From: CADEDV01 sp964596345
GTDB lineage: Bacteria; Bacteroidota; Bacteroidia; Chitinophagales; Chitinophagaceae
NCBI GenBank assembly: GCA_964596345.1
Contig: CAZQSZ010000001.1
Coordinates: forward strand, 620,001 to 684,000
Reading direction: 5' to 3'
DNA: 64,000 nt
Shown here: piece after piece, positions 37,401 through 45,586 of the stretch
Position numbering within the stretch: position 1 is the first letter of the stretch
How the letters are laid out: each line of letters starts with the position of its first letter
Notes under the pieces: generated by a model
The model's database searches: none
What the model was told of the DNA's origin: nothing
Seen by the model: only the letters and a program-made list of their open reading frames with translations
Translations under genes and position numbers: made by a program

Positions 37401-37731
37401 TGAATAAAGCCAGGTGAGGCTCTGCAGATGGTTCAGCATCCTTCCGGCGAAAATGAAGAAGCAGCTTGTCGATTTCGGTTTCTTCCAGCAAGAACCGCTG
37501 CCAGTTTCCTTCGATGGCTTCGCTGTCAGCAGTATTAAAATAATTAAGCCGGTCAGCGTACTGCCAGGCAAATTTCATCCAGTCACGGATGCTGAATTCA
37601 TGGACAGGTGCAGAACCGGGATGCAATGCTTCCATCATCCGCTGGTATTGGCTGGTGCCATCCCGTTGCAACGGATTTTTGGTAGGGCAGCCTGCTCCCG
37701 TATTTTGTATGCCTGTATTGTTGCCGCTCAT
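34423..37731 (-). CDS. CIS baseplate J-like wedge protein (Afp11-like)
   Basis: 1102 residues. The C-terminal third shows the baseplate-J style segment VNIWDYERLVLEKFPSVYKVKC, an APGSVRIIPVPD strand pair, and FHIDCKAENPQFEEIQFLFHVKF, matching the gpJ/Afp11 lineage. N-terminal residues 40-110 contain the helical FSIRDWMKFAWQYADRLNYFN and HRDMNRITGRHLDFYYKQVLQL pieces seen in Bacteroidota CIS baseplates. The region between is long and poorly conserved. The protein would link the gp25 subunit and spike to the sheath-tube start. It starts 5 bp after gp25 and shares one base with the next gene. Confidence 0.8.
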   Translation of the reverse strand: MSGNNTGIQNTGAGCPTKNPLQRDGTSQYQRMMEALHPGSAPVHEFSIRDWMKFAWQYADRLNYFNTADSEAIEGNWQRFLLEETEIDKLLLHFRRKDAEPSAEPHLALFISFLQLLRYPHRDMNRITGRHLDFYYKQVLQLKKKEAAPDKVHLVFELAKNLASVKLNNDALFDAGKDKKGIPLRYGITTEPVFTTAKAELVKSVYHSSGKSLRFAEVADSADGSGTPLKEDDPSWHAFGFDQKEVSKGSNQLVKLPAAKPGFALASSVLLLKEGERKITVTIDLEFPSAGIDYTVFSQLQHNLVVLLTGEKDWVSPKKMTVTKNPVSGNGQLIIDLEIDSAEKSIIAYNSKIHKENFNTDQPVARFLIDAEKDKGYKVYEILSKTFIKKTTIHVSVTGLKDLLLENDEGKLDPAKPFMPFTAVPKKDSNFYIGSSEIFQKDWKSLSLNIDWKNKPADFRKHYTAYRTEFLGENFSKNSYDVALNGSSITSSNNEEVEGDDYFKVDLAYIKNNRWSNDQADKDRELFTENPIIIGEKNNQSQNPVTGNYFYGNLYNTGYSAAKLYTQNYLQYAVVLPVFQLMTYNPGFISWQPQPDRFTVNTKNNFLRMTLTGKYGFFHQHFASLYAAGMTIPGAVLPKEPYTPLIASLTVDYDAEITNDFSISGQTNQQKLDNYRERNIQLFHEVPFGQGEQHIFLKEQALFLTEKTRISPVPVFTTEGELYIGLKNAAPETIVSILFQVAEGSENPESSSFEKEVEILWSALCNNEWKPLNQDFIVSDNTNNFLQPGIIKFLLPKESNDDNTVLPPQYRWLRAQLPPSVNADSVCRFISIQAQAEEALFTNANNDLSHLSAGLPSSTISKMVNKQAAIKSVKQPFGSFDGLPAESDKHFYIRVSERLRHKNRAVNIWDYERLVLEKFPSVYKVKCLNHTSSDFELAPGSVRIIPVPDVRNKSMYDILKPRVSKNMLGEIQSYLSTLNGFHIDCKAENPQFEEIQFLFHVKFHSGIDPKTYKKILANDIKKYLAPWSDNAFTEIHFGGELYKSKAIQFIEERPYVDFITDFKMYNKAVGNTDSEMIMARNARAILTSYKEHSIETIEPPVC

Positions 37732-37736
37732 GAAAC

Positions 37737-38147
37737 TCAGCTTTTAATATTAGTTCCTTCGTTCAGGTAATAAGGGTATACATAATTGTATCTTGAATTT
37801 GTTGTCCGCACCATATACTTCAGGATGATAAGAAACAGGCCTTCATTTTGCCTGGAAGTATCGATCTCTACTTTTTCCAATTCAATTCTTGCTTCGTGGT
37901 ACAGGATCGCATTTTCGATCAGGTCTTTCATATACGTAAGCATGGTCAGGTTCATATTCTCAAAGACCATATCATCCAGGTTGCAACCGTAAGAAGGTTG
38001 CATCACCCTTTCACCCAACCTGGTTGATAAAAGAATATGCAGGCTGCTTTCAATATCTTTCTCCTCCTCCAGCATCATCACGGATTTATTAGCCGCATCA
38101 AACTTTGGCGGGAAACTCCATCCTCTTCCTAAAAAAGCTCTTTCCAT
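37737..38147 (-). CDS. gp25-like baseplate wedge protein (Afp9-like)
   Basis: 136 residues from the ATG at 38147. The open frame extends to a TTG at 38168, but that would overlap the PAAR gene and precede the family's usual M-x-(K/R)-x-F-LGxGWSFPP start, visible here as MERAFLGRGWSFPP. The core has ESSLHILLSTRLGERVMQPSYGCNLDDMVFE, the gp25/GPW signature with the conserved LxTxxGERxMxPxxG. It contributes the inner baseplate wedge that bundles with the J-like protein. It lies 10 bp after the PAAR gene. Confidence 0.9.
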   Translation of the reverse strand: MERAFLGRGWSFPPKFDAANKSVMMLEEEKDIESSLHILLSTRLGERVMQPSYGCNLDDMVFENMNLTMLTYMKDLIENAILYHEARIELEKVEIDTSRQNEGLFLIILKYMVRTTNSRYNYVYPYYLNEGTNIKS

Positions 38148-38157
38148 ACTTATTTTT

Positions 38158-38448
38158 TTAGCCACCAATTATTACGGTGGGACATCCTGCTACTATCTTT
38201 CCTCCATGTGCTGTGGAGTCGCCCATCCTGGCTGCTGGTTTTCCCCCGATCATCACGGTGCTGCTGCCCATAATGATTGAATCAGGCGGCCCGGTACACA
38301 CGGCCATATCACCCACTGTTGCTGCCGGCAAACCACCAATCAAAACAGTAACAGTCCCGGGTGGTAAAACTGGTCCTCCTACATGGGGCACCGGCCCGCT
38401 TGTCATCGGGCACACATGCATATCGGTAATTCTTGCTGCAGGGGGCAT
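38158..38448 (-). CDS. PAAR-domain spike tip protein
   Basis: 96 residues made almost entirely of a PAAR domain: MPPAARITDMHVCPM at the start, then repeated short beta hairpins (LIGGLPAATVGDMAVC, MIGGKPAARMGDSTAHGG). The Cys and His residues at 12, 13, 51 and 81 could ligate the structural zinc. It caps the VgrG-like trimer as the membrane-piercing point. The gene lies 5 bp after the spike gene and has no extension, so it carries no fused toxin. Confidence 0.93.
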   Translation of the reverse strand: MPPAARITDMHVCPMTSGPVPHVGGPVLPPGTVTVLIGGLPAATVGDMAVCTGPPDSIIMGSSTVMIGGKPAARMGDSTAHGGKIVAGCPTVIIGG

Positions 38449-38453
38449 AATTT

Positions 38454-40202
38454 TTAGTTTATCTGAACTAATGACCCTTTCACCGTCATCGTCCCAGATG
38501 ATTTGATCTCTGCACTTGCCGAAGCTTCAGCTTTTAACGAAGCGCTGGCTTTTATTTCCATGTTCACTCCTTCGGTTTTGATATCAGTAGCCGCTTTCAT
38601 TTTTATTTCCTTACAACTTTCCATACTGATGCCATCACTGTTCATGATGAATTTGTTGCCGTTCTCATCTTCCATTTTTATCAGTCCTGCATCTTCGTCT
38701 ACAATAAATTTTTTCCCGGCCGGGGTCTCCAGGCTAAACGATTTTTTGTCATCATCAAAAAGCATTTTCATTTTACTACGGGTCACAAAGCCTTTTTTAT
38801 TATTGGCATCTTCAGCAGTCAGTGGAGCCGGTTTGGCACTGCTGTTCATCATTCCCAATACAACAGCATCCCTAGGATCATCATTGATGAAACCTACGAT
38901 CACTTCATCATCAATCTCCGGTAAGAAAAAGGAACCCCGTTCATTACCTGCATCAAGCGTAGCTACTCTTGCCCAGGTGCCTTGCTCATCGCCATTAACG
39001 ATCGGCAGGAAAACCTTGATACGGTTCTTGCCATCCGGATCACTTTCTAATTGTGTTACTTTCCCAACCTGCAGGCCACTGATTGCTGGTAATAAACCGG
39101 AGGCGGGGAGAGTGCTGATATCCATTTCTTTGGCAAACCAATCGGGGTTCATTCCCAATTGGGCATCGGTTTGCCAATCACCGGCGCCGATGGTATGCTG
39201 AACAGCACTTACAAAACATTTTCCATTAAAGCGGTCACTAACGCCACTGAGCTCTATGATCGTTCCCGGTTTTACAATATGTGTACCTTTAAAACGGACA
39301 CGACCTCTTACTTTGGCGATCTGGTTTTTTAGCCACCAGGCATTGCCCCAGCTTTGGAGTTCGGCTTCTTCAACTGCACCGCCATGTTTTAAGAGGAATT
39401 CATCCAACCCGATCACATCAGCAAGTTGCGAGGCAGTAAGGTTACCATTCAGGCTCACTGCTGGATCAGTGGCATCAGTTTCGGTCAGGGCCTGGTCATC
39501 TGAACTCCAGGATTGTATTTTTACGGCTTTCAACTGGTGACGGGTATCAATCTCTGCATCCAGCTCGAGAATAGTGGCGCCATATACCAGGGAAAGAACG
39601 GAAGCGGCTGACAGGTCGGGTTTTTTAATGATCAGTTTTCCATCATCCGCTATACAAAGGTTACCATTCACGTCCGCCCGGTTCACGATAAAATCCCAGT
39701 CGGTGGAGTCAAATTGTATCAGCTCTTTATGAGTAACACTGGTGGCTTCAACATCTTTTTGCAGGCCATAGGTTCCGATGATTTCTTCCATTACCTCACT
39801 ATCTTTTACATTATCTGTGAAATATTTGTTCTTTCTTCCTTTGGTCAGTTTAATGGTTTTATCCCTGCATTCCACCATTAGTACTGCATTATTGCTGCGA
39901 ATCTTTACTGTGTGTTTGATAATAATACCTTTAAAAAGAAGCTGGTTGTCGGATTGATAGCCGGCGAGTATTTCCACTTCGTTGCCGGGAATAAATAAGC
40001 TGTCATTACTGGCTTCAAATTTTTCTTCTGATGAACTGCCATCTGCAAAAACGATTTTGGCGGATGGAATCCTGTTCACTTCTTTACTTATAATGATTAC
40101 TTCTGCTTTGAACTTTTGTGGAATTTCTGCCCCATTCACTTTAATGATATGAGTGACTACAGTTGAAGGTCTGCTGGTTTCTATGGTTCTTTGATCGGGC
40201 AT
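38454..40202 (-). CDS. VgrG-like spike protein (Afp8-like)
   Basis: 582 residues. The N-terminal gp27-like hub (about 1-370) includes VEILAGYQSDNQLLFKGIIIKH and the DWDFIVNRADVNG segment. An OB fold (about 375-470) with KVFLPIVNGDEQGTWARVATLDAGNERGSFFLPEIDDEVIVGF is the gp5/VgrG signature, and a C-terminal triple-helix beta region follows, ending in alternating polar repeats (KMEDENG, KMKAATDIKTEG, ASASLKAEASASAEIKS). It forms the trimeric needle under the PAAR tip. It has no C-terminal effector extension. It starts 3 bp after the LysM hub gene. Confidence 0.93.
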   Translation of the reverse strand: MPDQRTIETSRPSTVVTHIIKVNGAEIPQKFKAEVIIISKEVNRIPSAKIVFADGSSSEEKFEASNDSLFIPGNEVEILAGYQSDNQLLFKGIIIKHTVKIRSNNAVLMVECRDKTIKLTKGRKNKYFTDNVKDSEVMEEIIGTYGLQKDVEATSVTHKELIQFDSTDWDFIVNRADVNGNLCIADDGKLIIKKPDLSAASVLSLVYGATILELDAEIDTRHQLKAVKIQSWSSDDQALTETDATDPAVSLNGNLTASQLADVIGLDEFLLKHGGAVEEAELQSWGNAWWLKNQIAKVRGRVRFKGTHIVKPGTIIELSGVSDRFNGKCFVSAVQHTIGAGDWQTDAQLGMNPDWFAKEMDISTLPASGLLPAISGLQVGKVTQLESDPDGKNRIKVFLPIVNGDEQGTWARVATLDAGNERGSFFLPEIDDEVIVGFINDDPRDAVVLGMMNSSAKPAPLTAEDANNKKGFVTRSKMKMLFDDDKKSFSLETPAGKKFIVDEDAGLIKMEDENGNKFIMNSDGISMESCKEIKMKAATDIKTEGVNMEIKASASLKAEASASAEIKSSGTMTVKGSLVQIN

Positions 40203-40205
40203 ATC

Positions 40206-40877
40206 TTATTTTTCTAAGGGTGGGAACAGGATACGTTCTCCTTTTTGGAGGTTACGGAAATCATTCAGGCCATTTACAGCGGCTACAGCGATATAATATT
40301 TGGGATCCCCATACACCTGGTGACAAAGCAGTGGCAGGGTATCACCTTCTTTTACTATTCTAATATGCGTAAGATCCGGTGACTGTGAATTTTCTTTGGC
40401 CAATCGCTTGGCATCTTCAATGGAGCCGGTGAACGTCACTTTTGCAACCGCCCTTAAGGGTAATCCGCCTCCGTCAAAGAGTTTATACGAGATATCCATT
40501 GTTTCCAGGCACCCGTCAAATTTCAATGTTCCCCAGTACAAGCCCACGAACCTGGGCCGGTGTTTATCTCCTTTATATTCTACGGTCAGTTCTTTTAATT
40601 TATTGATGTCTTCATCCACTCCAAGATCACCGGGTGCCAGGTCGTTCACCACACCCGTTCTGTCAAATAATAATTCAAATTCAATCTTATCAGGCTCTAT
40701 TTTGGTAAACTTGGGCTGTTTACCGGAAGTCCCCTGCGGTTGTTTATCCGAATACTTGATCTCCACTTTTTTATTGTAGGTCTCCGGGTTCACCATAACA
40801 TCCCAGGGATCGCCAATGGGTTTTTTTGTCTTGGGATCATCGTAAGAAACAATTTTCAGTTTGGTAACATTGCTCAT
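40206..40877 (-). CDS. LysM-containing baseplate hub protein (Afp7-like, gp53-type)
   Basis: 223 residues. An N-terminal beta domain (about 1-160) has WDVMVNPETYNKKVEIKYSDKQ and RFVGLYWGTLKFDGCLETMDISYKLF, typical of the CIS and phage tail-hub protein that binds the tube end. A C-terminal LysM motif (about 170-220, IVKEGDTLPLLCHQVYGDPKYYIAVAAVNGLNDFR) ends with ILFPPLEK. The LysM probably joins the tube to the spike rather than binding peptidoglycan. The start shares a base with the previous stop (TGATG). Confidence 0.88.
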   Translation of the reverse strand: MSNVTKLKIVSYDDPKTKKPIGDPWDVMVNPETYNKKVEIKYSDKQPQGTSGKQPKFTKIEPDKIEFELLFDRTGVVNDLAPGDLGVDEDINKLKELTVEYKGDKHRPRFVGLYWGTLKFDGCLETMDISYKLFDGGGLPLRAVAKVTFTGSIEDAKRLAKENSQSPDLTHIRIVKEGDTLPLLCHQVYGDPKYYIAVAAVNGLNDFRNLQKGERILFPPLEK

Positions 40878-41056
40878 CAGCGTTCCTGTTTATTCTTTAA
40901 TAACTCCATTACCTGTTCCACGCATTCAGCCATCAGTTCTTGTTTATCGGGTGTGGCCTGTGCATTACCACTCCCTTCCTGCGGAGGAGTATTCTGTTCC
41001 TGCTGGCCCTGGTTCACGTTGATGCGGATGTTCAGTTCTTTGATTTCGATCGGCAT
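40877..41056 (-). CDS. DUF5908 small CIS protein
   Basis: 59 residues from the ATG at 41056, whose A is the last base of the upstream TAA (TAATG). The frame extends upstream to 41083, but that adds residues foreign to the family, which begins MPIEIKEL as here. Residues 9-14 (RINVNQ) and the C-terminal amphipathic helix (KQELMAECVEQVMELL) are visible, with a Gln/Pro-rich spacer between. DUF5908 proteins occur only as small members between tube and hub genes of Bacteroidota-type CIS. Their role is unknown. Confidence 0.8.
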   Translation of the reverse strand: MPIEIKELNIRINVNQGQQEQNTPPQEGSGNAQATPDKQELMAECVEQVMELLKNKQER

Positions 41057-41544
41057 TATTTTTCTTTTACGGTGAAATACCAATATTGCAGTTCAATGGT
41101 CTCGACAGCGATAGCACTTTGTTCAGCGTTCAGGTCGGCAATACTCCATTTCTTTGGCCAGGCATGAACAATATTCCAGGTCATGATCTCTTCGTGGTTT
41201 TCATTGAGCATGGAGACCGTCAGGTTTTTAGGAGTGATCAGGCGTTTCGAAGGGTCTGCAGAAACCAGGTTGCTGACAGCATTGATATTATCCAGGCACC
41301 ATTTGCGTAATGATTTACTGCTGATCAACCCTCTCTTCAATACCAGTAGCGGATACTTGATACGAAGAGGTAACACATGTTCAAAACGGTTTTCACCTCC
41401 TTCTTTCCGGGTCTCCGTTTCCAGTTCGGCCGTCAATCCTGATACACTCTGGAAGCGGCTGTCCCCATCATCATCAGGAATATCGTCGATCTTTACTTTG
41501 AAATGAAAGGCAACGGCCGGGTAATATTTTTTTTCATCTGCCAT
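41056..41544 (-). CDS. CIS inner tube protein, second paralogue (gp19-like)
   Basis: 162 residues of the Hcp/gp19 tube family: FHFKVKIDDI, FQSVSGLTAELETETRKEGGENRFEHVLPLRIKYPLLVLKRGL, and SMLNENHEEIMTWNIVHAWPKKW. The last block aligns with the same region of the paralogue 17 bp upstream (SLLNENHEPVVVWKIKSAWPVK). Its N-terminus and loop are longer and more acidic, and it lies nearer the hub genes. It is therefore probably the specialised tube-initiator ring, as Afp5 is in related systems. Confidence 0.88.
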   Translation of the reverse strand: MADEKKYYPAVAFHFKVKIDDIPDDDGDSRFQSVSGLTAELETETRKEGGENRFEHVLPLRIKYPLLVLKRGLISSKSLRKWCLDNINAVSNLVSADPSKRLITPKNLTVSMLNENHEEIMTWNIVHAWPKKWSIADLNAEQSAIAVETIELQYWYFTVKEK

Positions 41545-41560
41545 CAGGAAATATTAATGA

Positions 41561-41992
41561 TCAGTTATTCTCTATCACCAATCCTTCATGAGCTACTTCG
41601 ATGGATTCAATCGCTGCTTCGTTAGCATCCGATTTCAGGTCCGGCGATTGTATTTTGACCGGCCAGGCTGATTTTATTTTCCAAACCACCACCGGCTCAT
41701 GGTTTTCATTCAGCAGGCTGATGGTAATATCGCGGCGTTCAATTGTATTCAGCTTAACGGTGTTATACCATTTGTAATAATCATTATCGCCGGCAAAAGT
41801 TCCCCGTTTCATGGTGAGGTTACCGAATTTGTGCAGGCCGGGCATTTTGATCTTATTGTATTCCGGGCTGCTGCCTTCCCGGTATTCGATCACTTCGGTT
41901 TCGAGGGTGAGACCGGTAATTTCCGTAAAGCCGATCCTTGCACCGGCCCATTCTACCTGGAAGTGAAACTTTGGTAATGGATAGTTTGCCAT
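41561..41992 (-). CDS. CIS inner tube protein, main paralogue (gp19-like)
   Basis: 143 residues. Family landmarks in order are FHFQVEWAGARIGFTEITGLTLETEVIEYREG, the KMPGLHKFGNLTMKRGTFAGDNDYYKWYN block, and SLLNENHEPVVVWKIKSAWPVKIQSPDLKSDANEAAIESIEVAHEGL. It would stack as hexamers to make the lumen in which DUF4157 cargo travels. It comes 36 bp after the second sheath gene, the usual sheath-then-tube order of CIS. Confidence 0.92.
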   Translation of the reverse strand: MANYPLPKFHFQVEWAGARIGFTEITGLTLETEVIEYREGSSPEYNKIKMPGLHKFGNLTMKRGTFAGDNDYYKWYNTVKLNTIERRDITISLLNENHEPVVVWKIKSAWPVKIQSPDLKSDANEAAIESIEVAHEGLVIENN

Positions 41993-42028
41993 AATTGTGT
42001 TTTTAAAAGAGATAAAATTGATTCTGAA

Positions 42029-44068
42029 TTATTTTTCCATCATCTTATGCGAGAATCGGAGTATGATAAACTCGGCCGGCCTCACAACAGCCATTCCTAT
42101 TTCCACGATCATTCTTCCGTTCAGGATATCATCCGCTGTCATTGTTTCGCCAAGTCCTACATGAACGAAAAAAGCATCCTCCGGTTTTGCTCCCTGTAAG
42201 GCACCTGCTCTCCATTGCAGGGTCAGGAAATTTTCAATCATTACTTTCACCTTGATCCAGGTATTGGCATCGTTGTTTTCAAATACAAAAGGTTCGGTGG
42301 CTTTTTTAACGGATTCTTCCACCATCACAAAGAACCTGCGGACGGGTATATAGCGCCATTCATTGTCATTGCCGGCCAGGGTCCGTGCTCCCCATACCAA
42401 TGTTCCTTTACCGGTAAAAGAACGGATCGCATTCACTGACTTGCCGGTAAAATGTACATTCAGTTGCTCCTGTTCTTTGTTATCAATCTTTACAGCAGGA
42501 CCAATAATGCTGGTGATACTGACATTGGCAGGAGCCTTCCACACACCTCTTGTATTATCGACCATCGTATAAATGCCGGCGATAGTTCCGGAAGGAGGAA
42601 TCGTTCTTACTTTTTCTTTTAATTTATCGGCGAGGCCCTTCAGGAAACTGTGTTGTGCAAATAATGTCTTCTCCGCCTGTTTTTCGGTATAGAACAGGTT
42701 TTCATAGATACCAAGAATATTTCCGGTGATCTTTCTCTTCAGGTCCCTGAGAATAACAAGAGTGCCGGCCTTTGTATCAATATATTTAGTAGTATCAATG
42801 GTGGGATCTAATTCAGCCAGGTCAAGATCGGCAAAGGCCACTCCGCCTGTCCAGTCAGTCAGCACCTCTTTATAAACCGTAGTGGTAAGACTGTTAGCGG
42901 TGCGATCAGTATTATCTAATGTTTCCGGGTCTTTCTCAATAGCAATAAGCAGTTGAATGATTTTGATAAAGCTGAGATCGTTTTTATACGCATCTACTAA
43001 TTCTTTTTTGACATTGTCGGGTACGGCAGCAAAATCCGCCGCTACTTTTGGAAATGCAGCCACCATTGCTGCCAGCTGATCCAGGTAGGCTTTTAGGGTA
43101 TCTTTATGTGTAGTACCATCACTTTCCAACACGGCGGCTTCCAAAGTTTGTAGTTCGGTTTTCAGGAATTCAACACCCTGTTGGGTAAAAGCTTTTCTTT
43201 TACCTGCATCTGTATAGAGTTTATTGATAAATGCGTTGGTCAGGGTCGCTTTGTTTTCGTACGCAGTGATCAATAACTTTTCACTATCATCCTTGCTGTA
43301 ATCATCCCGCAGATTATTGAAAGTAAGAGCAGGAGAATTAGCCGGGGTTTCTTTGGCAATGAACAATTGACGGAAACTGAAATCAATTTCATAATTGGTG
43401 ACCACCCAAGGGTAGTAGGCAGCCCCATAACTCAGTGCATTTACGCCTGCATTATCCCTGAAATTCTGAACCGGGTCAAGAGAGACGGATATGGGTTTGT
43501 TGCCTTCCACCAGGTCCATGATCGTAAAGCGGTCCTGCATATCAGCACAAAGTGCCATAGCCTGTTTCTGAAGATCAGCTACAGAAGCATAATCCGGTAA
43601 ATTTCCTCCATCTAATAATGCTACGGCATCGGGAAATGCGATAAGTGTCGGTTCATCATATTTTTTTAATTCAGCTATTCCTTCGGCAAAGAGTGATGCT
43701 TTGAACTCATCAGAAAAAAGACCAACAGAAACAATATAACATTCGCCACCACCATTATCATAGAACTGCCGCAATGCATTATAAAGATAAAATTGCTTAT
43801 CAGGTGTGACCGAAGCGGTCTCTTTGGAATCCTTCAGCAGTATTTTGTATTGAACAGGGTCATATGCTTTTCCAAACAGGGTACTGAATTCCAGCAGCGA
43901 ATTGACTTTAGTTGGTTTTTTCGCCAGGCTGTTGCCATCAGGATCTTTGGCGAACTGGGTATAACCGACAAAAGCGGGTATAGCCGTAGGCACCTGTGCC
44001 ACCGATGGGGGAAAAAGAGGAACTTCTTCCACATACACACCGGGGGTTTTAATATTTGATAATACCAT
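42029..44068 (-). CDS. CIS contractile sheath protein with large central insertion
   Basis: 679 residues. The N-terminus TPGVYVEEVPLFPPSVAQVPTAIPAFVGYT and the C-terminal 175 residues (IAGIYTMVDNTRGVWKAPANVS, then KGTLVWGARTLAGNDNEWRYIPVRRFFVMVEESV, then RPAEFIILRFSHKM) are those of phage-type tail sheaths and close to the neighbouring 494-residue sheath. An additional, largely helical stretch of about 190 residues (about 265-460) separates the halves. The insertion probably projects from the sheath surface. It may have a distinct position, such as a specialised ring, or mix with the shorter sheath. Confidence 0.9.
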   Translation of the reverse strand: MVLSNIKTPGVYVEEVPLFPPSVAQVPTAIPAFVGYTQFAKDPDGNSLAKKPTKVNSLLEFSTLFGKAYDPVQYKILLKDSKETASVTPDKQFYLYNALRQFYDNGGGECYIVSVGLFSDEFKASLFAEGIAELKKYDEPTLIAFPDAVALLDGGNLPDYASVADLQKQAMALCADMQDRFTIMDLVEGNKPISVSLDPVQNFRDNAGVNALSYGAAYYPWVVTNYEIDFSFRQLFIAKETPANSPALTFNNLRDDYSKDDSEKLLITAYENKATLTNAFINKLYTDAGKRKAFTQQGVEFLKTELQTLEAAVLESDGTTHKDTLKAYLDQLAAMVAAFPKVAADFAAVPDNVKKELVDAYKNDLSFIKIIQLLIAIEKDPETLDNTDRTANSLTTTVYKEVLTDWTGGVAFADLDLAELDPTIDTTKYIDTKAGTLVILRDLKRKITGNILGIYENLFYTEKQAEKTLFAQHSFLKGLADKLKEKVRTIPPSGTIAGIYTMVDNTRGVWKAPANVSITSIIGPAVKIDNKEQEQLNVHFTGKSVNAIRSFTGKGTLVWGARTLAGNDNEWRYIPVRRFFVMVEESVKKATEPFVFENNDANTWIKVKVMIENFLTLQWRAGALQGAKPEDAFFVHVGLGETMTADDILNGRMIVEIGMAVVRPAEFIILRFSHKMMEK

Positions 44069-44083
44069 GTTGCAGGATTTATT

Positions 44084-45568
44084 TTATGATTCAATCATTT
44101 TGTGGGAGAAGCGCAGGATGATAAATTCTGCAGGGCGGACAACAGCAAGACCGATCTCAATAATCATTCTTCCTTCAAAGATGTCCAATGCGGTCATCGT
44201 TTCACCAAGCCCTACATGTACGAAAAAGCCTTCTTCCGGTTTTGCACCCATTAAGGCACCGGCTCTCCATTGTAAAGTGAGGAATGCTTCGATCATTCCT
44301 TTCACTTTTACCCAGGTATTGGCATCATTCGGTTCAAATACGAAGGGCTCTGATGCTTTCTTAACAGATTCTTCCACCATATTGTAGAACCGCCGGACAG
44401 ATATATATCTCCATTCGTTGTCATTACCGGCTAATGTCCGGGCACCCCAAACTAAAGTGCCTTTACCGGAGAATTGCCGGATCGCATTTACTGATTTACC
44501 GGTGGTGGATACATTCATTTCCCGCTGGTCTTCATCGTCAATTTTTACCATCGGTTCTTTTACCAGGTTTAAACTGACATTACCAGGTGCTTTCCAAACC
44601 CCTCTTGTGCTGTCCACCATGGCATATATACCTGCAATAGCAGAAGAAGGCGGAAGGATAAGCTTGAATTTTTCAACCTCTTTTTTTATCAATGCGTAGA
44701 TGACACTGTTCTTGTGATAAAGTGATTTAGCCGATTCAGCCGGGCTGAGTTGCGTGGCTGGCGGCACAGGAAATTTCTTCAGGACCGTTGCCGTTTCAAA
44801 ATCAGTATCTGCAATTCCGGTTCCCTGTAGCACAGATGTATCGGATTCGTCAATGTAGTAGTCAAGATTTGTTTTGAGCCAGGGGAAATAAGAGGCCCCA
44901 TAGCTGAGAAAATTATTCCCTATTCCATTCCTGAATTTTTCACCGATGTCTGCATGGCTGAATGGCTTGGACAGATCACTGAAGTCATTGATGTAGGTAT
45001 CCATCAGCACCACCCGGTCTTTTAATTCAGCTGCTTGTGCCAATGCTAATTGGTACAAACCATGAAAGCCGGTGTCATTAAGGGCAACAGAGTCAGTGAA
45101 GATGATCATTGTGGGTTCATCTTCTTTCTTCACCGCATCAAGCGCTGCTTGCAACTCCAGTTGGGTGGCACCACCGTTGGCTTTGTATTTACCAGCCGAA
45201 ACAATATAACAGGGACCGCCGCCATTGGCAAAATAGAGTTGCAGGCTGTAATAGAGGGAGTAGAGTAATTTATCAAAAGGATTCTCCAGGTCTGCATCCA
45301 GCTTGTACTCACCATTTTCTTTTTTTATTTTAATACCATTGGAGCCCGTGGTCTTAAATTTTGTGGGTTTGGGGAAGCCAAATATTTCTACATATTCAGC
45401 CAATGACTTGATGCGTTTAGGCCTGGCCACTAACGTGGAACCGTTGTACATATCGTTCTCTGTATAGCCGATAAAGGCAGGTATTGCTGTTTCCACCTGC
45501 GCCACTGAAGGCGGAAGTTTTGATATTTCCTCTATATACACACCGGGGGTTTTGTAAGGCGCAGCCAT
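44084..45568 (-). CDS. CIS contractile sheath protein
   Basis: 494 residues with the usual sheath length and the family ends: MAAPYKTPGVYIEEISKLPPSVAQVETAIPAFIGYT at the start and LRFSHKMIES at the end. The C-terminal domain includes VWGARTLAGNDNEWRYISVRRFYNMVEESVKKA, the handshake region that links subunits. It is the probable main sheath component that shortens to drive the tube. The longer paralogue follows 15 bp downstream. It comes 18 bp after an unknown 416-residue gene. Confidence 0.93.
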   Translation of the reverse strand: MAAPYKTPGVYIEEISKLPPSVAQVETAIPAFIGYTENDMYNGSTLVARPKRIKSLAEYVEIFGFPKPTKFKTTGSNGIKIKKENGEYKLDADLENPFDKLLYSLYYSLQLYFANGGGPCYIVSAGKYKANGGATQLELQAALDAVKKEDEPTMIIFTDSVALNDTGFHGLYQLALAQAAELKDRVVLMDTYINDFSDLSKPFSHADIGEKFRNGIGNNFLSYGASYFPWLKTNLDYYIDESDTSVLQGTGIADTDFETATVLKKFPVPPATQLSPAESAKSLYHKNSVIYALIKKEVEKFKLILPPSSAIAGIYAMVDSTRGVWKAPGNVSLNLVKEPMVKIDDEDQREMNVSTTGKSVNAIRQFSGKGTLVWGARTLAGNDNEWRYISVRRFYNMVEESVKKASEPFVFEPNDANTWVKVKGMIEAFLTLQWRAGALMGAKPEEGFFVHVGLGETMTALDIFEGRMIIEIGLAVVRPAEFIILRFSHKMIES

Positions 45569-45586
45569 GGCGATGAAGTTTAATTG

